DNA from: a bacterium
GTDB lineage: Bacteria; Thermosulfidibacterota; Thermosulfidibacteria; Thermosulfidibacterales; JALWSI01
Assembly (NCBI GenBank): GCA_027080315.1
Contig: JALWSI010000180.1
Location: 1-14,872 of the forward strand
DNA length: 14,872 nucleotides
Direction: 5' to 3'
In this document: in pieces, positions 9,717-14,872 of the stretch
Layout of the letters: each line of letters starts with the position of its first letter
Position numbering within the stretch: the first letter of the stretch is position 1
The notes under the pieces: generated by a model
Database searches by the model: none
What the model was told of the DNA's origin: nothing
What the model saw: the letters and a program-made list of their open reading frames with translations, nothing else
Program-made: the position numbers and the translations under genes

Positions 9717-10352
9717 TTACTCGGCGCTCTCTTCTGCTGCAGCCTCTTCGGCCTCTTCTTCCTCTTCGCCTTCCTCGGTCTCTGCCACAGCTGGTGCGCT
9801 GACCACCGCCACTGGCTGATCGGGATCCTCTAAGATTTTTATCTCGTCTCCAACCGGTAGATCCCTTACGAAGATGGCGTCCTCCTCTTCCAGAGAGCTT
9901 ATGTCCACAACTATCTCCTCTATGAGATCCTTGGGATAGCACTCAATCTCAACGCTATCCATAAGCACCTCAAGAATACCTCCCCTCTTCACCCCAACAG
10001 ACTCTCCAACGATCCTGATGGGAACCTCAAGCCTCAAGAGCTGACCATAGGTCACCTCGTAGAAGTCAACATGGAGGGGTTCGCGGCTTATGGGATGGAT
10101 CTGCACATCCCTGATGATCACCTTGTGGGGCTCTTCCCCTTCAAGCTCAAGATCCCAGATACGCACCTCGTCTGCAGCCTTTCTCAGAACCTTCAACACC
10201 CCCTTGGTGTCCATGTCCAAAGGAATGGGCTCAATGTTGGGGCCATAGAGCACCGCGGGTAGTCTCTTCTCTCTTCTCAGTTTGCGAGCAATGCCCTTTC
10301 CCGTCTTCTCGCGGCGCCTTGCCTTGAACACCAGCTTCTCTGCTTCTGCCAT
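9717..10352 (-). CDS. rplY: Large-subunit ribosomal protein bL25, long Ctc/TL5 form
   Basis: Binds 5S rRNA in the large ribosomal subunit. The 211-residue protein is the long form. The N-terminal 5S-binding domain covers about residues 1-95, with RRREKTGKGIARKLRR and LPAVLYGP. A C-terminal beta domain follows at about 96-185, with LEVPIRIVGESVGVKRGGIL and LPVGDEIKIL. The last 25 residues are a low-complexity Glu/Ala tail, common in this family. AGGAG precedes the ATG, 22 bases after the prs stop. It sits in the ispE-prs-rplY-pth unit. Confidence 0.95.
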   Translation of the reverse strand: MAEAEKLVFKARRREKTGKGIARKLRREKRLPAVLYGPNIEPIPLDMDTKGVLKVLRKAADEVRIWDLELEGEEPHKVIIRDVQIHPISREPLHVDFYEVTYGQLLRLEVPIRIVGESVGVKRGGILEVLMDSVEIECYPKDLIEEIVVDISSLEEEDAIFVRDLPVGDEIKILEDPDQPVAVVSAPAVAETEEGEEEEEAEEAAAEESAE

Positions 10353-10374
10353 ACCTCGTCTCTCCTTTCTTATT

Positions 10375-11325
10375 TTAAACGAAAAGCGAGCTAACAGACT
10401 CGCCTTTGTGTATTCTGTTTATGGCCTCTCCCACCATGTCTGCCACCGATAGAACCGTTATGGGAGGGCTTTTAACCTCTTTCATTGCCTGATTCAAAGG
10501 GATGGTGTTGGTTACGATCACCTCTTCCAACCTTGAGTTAGAGATTCTCTCTGCCGCTGGGCCAGAAAATACCCCATGGGTTGCTGCGGCAATGGCCCCT
10601 GTAGCTCCCTCTTTGATTAATGCTTCTACAGAGTTAACCAAGGTGCCTGCGGTGTCTATCATGTCGTCCAGAATTATGGCCTTTTTGCCTTTAACATCCC
10701 CAATAACATTCATCACCTCAGAAACATTTGCCTCTTCTCGTCTCTTGTCAATGATGGCTAAAGGCAACTCCATCTGTTTTGCAAACACTCTGGCTCTTTC
10801 TACCCCTCCTGCGTCTGGGGACACCACAACCATCTCTTCACCCTTGTACTTCTTCTCAAAGTAGTCAAGAAAGATGGGAAGGGCCTGAAGGTTGTCAACA
10901 GGAATGTCAAAAAAGCCTTGGATCTGTCCAGCATGCAGGTCAACCGTGAGAACCCTGTGGGTTCCTGCTGCAGAGAGGAGATCTGCCACCAATCGGGCGG
11001 TTATGGGAACCCGGGGCTGCACCTTGCGGTCCTGTCTGGCGTAGCCGTAATAGGGTATCACCGCTGTTATCCTGTCGGCAGAGGCCCTCTTTAAGGCGTC
11101 AATCATCACCAGAAGCTCCATGAGATTCTCGTCCACAGGGGTGCAGGTAGGCTGGATTACAAAGACATCGTATCCCCGCACGTTCTCAAGGATCTGAACG
11201 TTAACCTCGCCGTCGCTAAACCTTCCCACCTTGGCCTCTCCCATGGGTATCCCCAGATACCCACAGACCTCTTCTGTCAGGGCCTTGTTGGCGTTTCCAG
11301 AGAAGACCTTGATATCAAAAGACAC
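10375..11325 (-). CDS. prs: Ribose-phosphate pyrophosphokinase (PRPP synthetase)
   Basis: Transfers pyrophosphate from ATP to ribose 5-phosphate, giving PRPP for purine, pyrimidine, His, Trp and NAD synthesis. At 316 residues it has the family length. Visible motifs are FSDGE (36-40), the flexible-loop segment YARQDRKVQPR (95-105), DLHAGQIQGFFD (129-140, Mg/ATP site), VVSPDAGGVERA (167-178) and the PRPP-binding loop DDMIDTAGT (220-228). The start is GTG at 11325 with AAGGAG about 8 bases upstream. It follows tRNA-Gln by 36 bases, and RNase P/3' processing of that tRNA probably creates its mRNA 5' end. Confidence 0.97.
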   Translation of the reverse strand: MSFDIKVFSGNANKALTEEVCGYLGIPMGEAKVGRFSDGEVNVQILENVRGYDVFVIQPTCTPVDENLMELLVMIDALKRASADRITAVIPYYGYARQDRKVQPRVPITARLVADLLSAAGTHRVLTVDLHAGQIQGFFDIPVDNLQALPIFLDYFEKKYKGEEMVVVSPDAGGVERARVFAKQMELPLAIIDKRREEANVSEVMNVIGDVKGKKAIILDDMIDTAGTLVNSVEALIKEGATGAIAAATHGVFSGPAAERISNSRLEEVIVTNTIPLNQAMKEVKSPPITVLSVADMVGEAINRIHKGESVSSLFV

Positions 11326-11361
11326 CTTGTTCTCTCCTTCCCGTAGTTTAGGCCTTAAAAG

Positions 11362-11434
11362 CTGGGGTGGGAGGATTCGAACCTCCGAATAACGGATCCA
11401 AAGTCCGCCGCCTTGCCAGCTTGGCTACACCCCA
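11362..11434 (-). tRNA. tRNA-Gln (anticodon TTG)
   Basis: The acceptor stem TGGGGTG pairs with CACCCCA over seven bases, with discriminator G. The anticodon loop is CTTTGGA with anticodon TTG, and the T arm is GGAGG-TTCGAAT-CCTCC. CCA is not encoded: the bases after the discriminator read CTTTT. The first ten bases overlap the end of ispE, whose TAG stop is tRNA positions 8-10. Confidence 0.95.
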
Positions 11435-12303
11435 TCATCCACCCAATCTACTGCCCAAACAGAGAACCCCTCTCTTTGGGCCCATAGATACGCCTTTTCT
11501 CTGCTCTCTTCCCCGCTGAAGAGCCCGAACAGGGAAGAACCGCTACCGCTCATCCCAGCAAAGAGGGCACCCTTCTCCCTCAGCGTGCTAACGATCCTTT
11601 TCAACGCCGGATGCTTTTCAAACACCACCGCCTCAAAATCGTTGCAAGCCGTTTGAGCCAAGGTGCTTACATCTCCCCTCTTGCAGGAGAGCGCTGCGAT
11701 ATTAGTTATGGTCTCATCCAGTGTCAAGCGAGGATTTATGGCTCCATAGGCCCATTTTGTGCTGACCTCAATCCCCGGATAGACGATTAGAGGTAGAGCC
11801 GTGAGGGTGTGTTTTAGAGGTGTGAGCTTTTCTCCCCGTCCCCTGGCCACTGCTGCTGAAGAGCAGAAGAAGAAGGGCACATCAGAGCCCACCTTTTTCC
11901 CTATCTCTGCCAGCTCTCTGGGTGAAAGGTTAAGATTCCATAGCCTGTTTAAGGCCATGAGGGTGGTTGCCGCATCGCTGCTGCCCCCTCCAAGCCCAGC
12001 ACCCCAGGGAATCTTCTTCTCAATGTGTACCTTCACCCCGAAGGGCGGGCTGAAGAGATTCATAAGCATAGAGGCTGCTTTGAAGACGGTGTTCCCTTCG
12101 TCATAAGGCAGGGAGGGTTCTGAAGAGGAGAGTTCAATCCCGCTGGGAATCAGTGAGAAGGTTAAATAGTCGCATAGAGATACTTTGGCCATAATGGTGC
12201 TTATCTGATGATAGCCGTCTGGGCGTTTTGGCCCTACAAGAAGGGAGAGGTTTATCTTTGCATAGGCGGGGAGTCGCAAAATGGATTGGGGGGAATTGCC
12301 CAT
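11425..12303 (-). CDS. ispE: 4-diphosphocytidyl-2-C-methyl-D-erythritol kinase
   Basis: ATP-dependent kinase of the MEP isoprenoid pathway. The 292-residue GHMP-family protein has the substrate segment AYAKINLSL with Lys16, the phosphate loop PWGAGLGGGSSDAA (99-112), GSDVPFF (139-145) with catalytic Asp141, and the C-terminal glycine motif GMSGSGSSLFG. AAGGAG lies about 7 bases before the ATG. It is preceded by tRNA-Asp (38 bases away). Its last ten bases, including TAG, lie inside the tRNA-Gln gene, so the message is likely cut at its stop codon when the tRNA is released. Confidence 0.96.
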   Translation of the reverse strand: MGNSPQSILRLPAYAKINLSLLVGPKRPDGYHQISTIMAKVSLCDYLTFSLIPSGIELSSSEPSLPYDEGNTVFKAASMLMNLFSPPFGVKVHIEKKIPWGAGLGGGSSDAATTLMALNRLWNLNLSPRELAEIGKKVGSDVPFFFCSSAAVARGRGEKLTPLKHTLTALPLIVYPGIEVSTKWAYGAINPRLTLDETITNIAALSCKRGDVSTLAQTACNDFEAVVFEKHPALKRIVSTLREKGALFAGMSGSGSSLFGLFSGEESREKAYLWAQREGFSVWAVDWVDDGV

Positions 12304-12341
12304 GGGAAGACTCCTTGTTTGGGTTTTGAGGTAGGATCAGT

Positions 12342-12419
12342 TGGCGGGGCCGATGGGACTTGAACCCACGACCTCTGGCGTGACAGGCCAGCGTTCTAAC
12401 CGTGCTGAACTACGACCCC
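12342..12419 (-). tRNA. tRNA-Asp (anticodon GTC)
   Basis: The acceptor GGGGTCG pairs with CGGCCCC (one G-T pair). The discriminator is G and CCA is encoded. The anticodon arm is CTGGC-CTGTCAC-GCCAG with anticodon GTC. The T arm has GTGGG-TTCAAGT-CCCAT. It lies 12 bases after tRNA-Val and 38 before ispE, in one transcript. Confidence 0.96.
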
Positions 12420-12431
12420 GCACCCAGCCTC

Positions 12432-12506
12432 TGGTAGGCGGAACAGGATTTGAACCTGCGACCCCCGGTTTGTAAGACCGGTGCTCTCCCCCTGAGCTAT
12501 CCGCCT
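12432..12506 (-). tRNA. tRNA-Val (anticodon TAC)
   Basis: The acceptor AGGCGGA pairs with TCCGCCT. The discriminator is A and CCA is encoded. The anticodon arm is CCGGT-CTTACAA-ACCGG with anticodon TAC. The T arm is GCAGG-TTCAAAT-CCTGT. It is the first gene after the minus-strand promoter. Confidence 0.96.
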
Positions 12507-12523
12507 TCGCTCAGCGGATTGTT

Positions 12524-12552
12524 GTAGTAGGCACGAACCACCCACTTGTCAA
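12524..12552 (-). promoter_or_regulatory. Sigma-70 promoter of the tRNA-Val / tRNA-Asp / ispE / tRNA-Gln / prs / rplY / pth unit
   Basis: On the minus strand a perfect -35 box TTGACA (12552-12547) is followed after 17 bases by TACTAC (12529-12524). The -10 box is only moderate, but it lies 18 bases before the 5' end of tRNA-Val, the right distance for a tRNA leader. Confidence 0.65.
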
Positions 12553-12622
12553 CCCTGTGATGAGAAGAAAATTTCACTTTAGAAATCTCTTGGGTGATGT
12601 AGTGAAAATGGCGGAGTGAGGG

Positions 12623-12651
12623 TTGACGCGCTATGTCCTGTAAGCTATATT
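12623..12651 (+). promoter_or_regulatory. Sigma-70 promoter of tRNA-Cys
   Basis: TTGACG (12623-12628), a 17-base spacer and TATATT (12646-12651), 18 bases before the tRNA-Cys 5' end. Both boxes match the consensus in five of six positions. It points away from the tRNA-Val promoter; the -35 boxes are 70 bases apart. Confidence 0.75.
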
Positions 12652-12669
12652 CTCCTTTGCTTTTAGAAG

Positions 12670-12744
12670 GGCGGCATAGCCAAGTGGTAAGGCAGAGGAC
12701 TGCAAATCCTTCATTCCCCGGTTCGAATCCGGGTGCCGCCTCCA
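12670..12744 (+). tRNA. tRNA-Cys (anticodon GCA)
   Basis: The acceptor GGCGGCA pairs with TGCCGCC. The discriminator is U, as required for tRNA-Cys, and CCA is encoded. The anticodon loop is CTGCAAA with anticodon GCA. The T arm has CCCGG-TTCGAAT-CCGGG. This is the normal Cys tRNA, so it would not by itself decode UGA. A TCTTTTTTG run follows the CCA and may help terminate the transcript. Confidence 0.96.
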
Positions 12745-12835
12745 ATCTTTTTTGCTGTCCATCTTTAGGCTATCCCAAAAAGGAACCCAAAAGCCCTTTC
12801 CATTGATAAATAGAATTGAAGCCTTACGTTATTGC

Positions 12836-12864
12836 TTGTGCTGATTGGTAAAGCTGTTTATAAG
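12836..12864 (+). promoter_or_regulatory. Possible promoter of rseP
   Basis: TATAAG (12859-12864) is a good -10 box, 41 bases before the ATG of rseP. A 17-base spacer separates it from TTGTGC, which is a poor -35 box. The rest of the 161-base gap between tRNA-Cys and rseP shows nothing else I can name. Confidence 0.4.
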
Positions 12865-12905
12865 CCCCTTCACCAAAAAGAGAGGGATTGAATCAAGGGG
12901 GTAGA

Positions 12906-13976
12906 ATGTACGGAATACTGGCAGCGGTAGTGCTTCTTGGGGTGCTTATCTTCGTTCACGAGCTTGGACACTTTTTGGCGGCGAGGCGCTTGGGGGTGAG
13001 GGTGACCCGGTTCTCATTAGGTTTCGGCCCCAAGATTGCCGGAGTTGTGAAGGGCGATACCGAGTACGTCCTCTCTGCCATCCCTTTGGGTGGTTATGTG
13101 AAGATGGTGGGAGAGGACATCTTTGAAGAGGAGGAGCTCTCTGAAGAGGAGAAAAAGGTGGCTTTCTCCCATAAGCCTGTGTGGGTCAGAGCGGTAATTG
13201 TGGCAGCAGGTCCCTTCTTTAACCTGCTCTTTGCCGCTGTGGTGTTATCCTTTGTCTATCTCTGGGGCACCCCGGTTCTTGATCCTGTGGTGGGTAATGT
13301 GATGCCAAACACACCTGCAGCATCTGCCGGTTTGCAAAAGGGAGACCGAATACTCTCAATAAACGGAGATCCAATAGAGTCTTGGGATGAGCTATCGTCA
13401 ATAGTTCATAAATCGGCTGGCAAGAGGATAACCGTGAAAGTGAAGCGGGGTGAAATGGTTTTGACCATCTCCCTTGTTCCTGAAGAGAAGGAGATAACCA
13501 CTCCTTTGGGGAAGAAGCTAAAAGTGGGCATGATGGGGGTTGTAGCAGCAGGTACCTACCATATTGTGAGATCCAATCCGTTGATGGCCGTATTTTTGGG
13601 AGTCCAAAAGACCATAGAGATGATAGTTTTAACCTTGATTGGTTTGGTGAAGCTGCTGCAAAGGGTGGTGCCTTGGAAGAGCGTGGGAGGACCTATTCTC
13701 ATATTCCAAATGGCCAAACAGCAGGCTCAAGCAGGGATGCTGGCCATGCTCTCTTTTGCGGCCTTCATAAGCGTGAACCTTGGTATAATAAACCTTTTCC
13801 CCATACCGGTGCTTGATGGAGGGCATCTTCTATTTTTGGGAATAGAGAAGGTGATGGGTCGCCCTCCTAAACCCCAAACCGTTGAGATGGCTCAGAAGGC
13901 AGGAATTTTCTTGTTGGTGACCCTTATGATTCTGGCCTGCTACAACGACATCTTGAGAATCATGGGAAAGCACTAA
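12906..13976 (+). CDS. rseP: RseP-type site-2 intramembrane zinc protease
   Basis: Inner-membrane metalloprotease that cuts membrane anti-sigma factors and remnant signal peptides within the bilayer. The 356-residue protein has a first membrane helix with the zinc motif HELGH (18-22, catalytic Glu19) and a helix at about 95-118. A single PDZ domain follows at about 125-205 (NTPAASAGLQKGDRILSING). The third helix carries NLFPIPVLDGGH with Asp304 as third zinc ligand, and the last helix is near 333-348. I chose ATG 12906 because AAGGGGG lies about 5 bases upstream. A TTG at 12888 is in frame and would add six residues, but no good binding site precedes it. It is the only plus-strand protein gene here. 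No substrate anti-sigma gene is visible nearby. Confidence 0.95.
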   Translation: MYGILAAVVLLGVLIFVHELGHFLAARRLGVRVTRFSLGFGPKIAGVVKGDTEYVLSAIPLGGYVKMVGEDIFEEEELSEEEKKVAFSHKPVWVRAVIVAAGPFFNLLFAAVVLSFVYLWGTPVLDPVVGNVMPNTPAASAGLQKGDRILSINGDPIESWDELSSIVHKSAGKRITVKVKRGEMVLTISLVPEEKEITTPLGKKLKVGMMGVVAAGTYHIVRSNPLMAVFLGVQKTIEMIVLTLIGLVKLLQRVVPWKSVGGPILIFQMAKQQAQAGMLAMLSFAAFISVNLGIINLFPIPVLDGGHLLFLGIEKVMGRPPKPQTVEMAQKAGIFLLVTLMILACYNDILRIMGKH

Positions 13977-13986
13977 GAGGGTGCTT
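13968..13986 (+). terminator. Possible weak terminator at the end of rseP
   Basis: AAGCAC pairs with GTGCTT around a seven-base loop that contains the TAA stop of rseP. TCTTC follows rather than a clean T run. It lies in the 48-base gap between two convergent genes. The short stem and poor T tract make this tentative. Confidence 0.3.
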
Positions 13987-14024
13987 CTTCAACTCCTTTG
14001 CCTTTTCCAAGATTTATCGGCTCT

Positions 14025-14872
14025 CTAATCGGGTAAGAATACCGCCTCGGTCTTTGCCATCACAAGCTGTTGAAGACGGTATATTGATGCAAAGCAGTCT
14101 TTGAGTAGCTGACGCTCTCTCTTTGCAAGGCTGGAAGGGTTTATGTGGTTGTGTAAGGGTTTCTCTTCTTTCAAAAGACGTATGTGGTTTCTTATCCTGA
14201 GTGTGAGCAGAAACTGGTAGGTGAAGATGATCTCGTCTGCCATATCTTTGGGCAGACTTCCCACCTCGGCAAGAGCCTCTATGCGGTTGAAGGTGTTGGT
14301 GTCTTTTATCCCTTCTACTAAGGCAAGGGATCTCACCCCTTCTACTATGGGGAGGCATCCTCTGAGCTTTATATCAATGGTGTCTTTGTGTTCCCCTGAC
14401 TTCTCAACCACAAAACGGCCAAAGAGGCCGATGGGTGGCTTTATCTCGGCAGAGGTCTTACCCATGCGGGCCACGAAGCCAGGATAGGTCTTTACACAGC
14501 TGAAGATGATCTCCCACAGGCGGTCAACAAGGCCCTTGTCTCCATAAATACCTCTGAGGTCAAAAAAGACACTGGTTTTTAGCATCACCTCTCTTGTGGG
14601 ATGCACAAACCACTCTTCAAGCACCTTTTCCCAGTCTTCTATTGACCGTAGCCACTCGGGGTTAGTGACCATCATATTCCCTGGACATAGGGGAAACCCA
14701 CAGGCATCAAGGGCCTTCACCACCTTTTCTCCAAGAGCAGAGAGATAGGTTTTGGCTTCTTTTCCTCCTCCCTTGTCTGATAAAAAGATGATCCCGTTGT
14801 CCTGATCGGTTCTTAGAGTCTGCTCTCGTCGCCCCCCGCTGCCAAACACCATGAAGCAGAAAGGTGCAGGAG
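14025..14872 (-). CDS. DUF294-family putative nucleotidyltransferase, 5' part outside the window
   Basis: The visible 282 codons are open to the window edge; family similarity begins upstream of the first ATG (14852), as the flanking residues PAPFCF belong to the same strand, so the gene enters from outside. The motif GSGGRREQTLRTDQDNG is the nucleotidyltransferase signature shared with GlnD-like enzymes (GS, then paired Asp residues). The C-terminal helical domain (RIRNHIRLLKEEKPLHN, INPSSLAKRERQLLKD, FASIYRLQQLV) matches the DUF294 C-terminal domain. Complete members usually carry cyclic-nucleotide-binding and CBS domains in front, which here would lie beyond the window. Their substrate is not established. 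It converges with rseP and ends with TAG. Confidence 0.85.
   Translation of the reverse strand, partial: PAPFCFMVFGSGGRREQTLRTDQDNGIIFLSDKGGGKEAKTYLSALGEKVVKALDACGFPLCPGNMMVTNPEWLRSIEDWEKVLEEWFVHPTREVMLKTSVFFDLRGIYGDKGLVDRLWEIIFSCVKTYPGFVARMGKTSAEIKPPIGLFGRFVVEKSGEHKDTIDIKLRGCLPIVEGVRSLALVEGIKDTNTFNRIEALAEVGSLPKDMADEIIFTYQFLLTLRIRNHIRLLKEEKPLHNHINPSSLAKRERQLLKDCFASIYRLQQLVMAKTEAVFLPD

Noticed and set aside
9717-9790. Glu/Ala-rich repeat-like tail at the end of rplY.
   Set aside because: Acidic low-complexity tails are usual in long-form L25/Ctc proteins; not a separate repeat element.
12497-12745. An 82-codon minus-strand open frame starting MEAAPGFEPGNEGF.
   Set aside because: It is the translated antisense of tRNA-Cys plus the promoter spacer. 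PGFEP-type peptides are a well-known artefact of tRNA T-arm sequences.

Overview
The window is an intact stretch of bacterial housekeeping chromosome. All protein genes run on the minus strand except rseP, and a plus-strand tRNA-Cys precedes rseP. Protein sequences (RpoD, DnaG, L25/Ctc, a cytoplasmic GAF-type hybrid kinase, a CBS/DUF294-family nucleotidyltransferase) and the order ispE / tRNA-Gln / prs / rplY / pth resemble Deltaproteobacteria (Desulfobacterota), probably an anaerobe with a membrane pyrophosphatase. This assignment is an inference from sequence style and gene order. I see no insertion sequence, phage, CRISPR array or other accessory island.

Layout, right to left along the minus strand: the 3' part of a DUF294 nucleotidyltransferase gene (window end to 14025) converges with plus-strand rseP (12906-13976). 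Two divergent promoters near 12524-12651 drive tRNA-Cys rightward and a long minus-strand unit leftward: tRNA-Val, tRNA-Asp, ispE, tRNA-Gln, prs, rplY, pth. This unit joins isoprenoid precursor synthesis, PRPP synthesis and translation functions. hppA follows and ends at a strong intrinsic terminator (6955-6997). Past it comes a second unit: a triple-GAF hybrid histidine kinase, mtaB (tRNA methylthiolation, ATGA overlap), dnaG (primase), and rpoD (sigma-70, cut by the window start). The dnaG-rpoD pair is the usual primase/sigma part of the macromolecular-synthesis operon.

The outstanding observation is in dnaG. The full-length gene starts at 2947, but its frame is interrupted once, by TGA at 2773-2771. 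This falls exactly where the third zinc-ligand cysteine of the CHC2 zinc finger belongs (residue 59; the expected FHCFGC reads FH-stop-FGC). The frame and family similarity continue on both sides. Possible explanations are selenocysteine insertion at a zinc ligand of DNA primase, another kind of UGA recoding to Cys, or a sequencing error or mutation. A weak SECIS-like hairpin can be drawn right after the TGA. TGA also ends two other reading frames in the window, at overlapping gene junctions, so wholesale reassignment of UGA is unlikely.

No stretch longer than about 300 bases lacks a gene. The largest gaps are the two regulatory spacers flanking tRNA-Cys, about 160 bases each.
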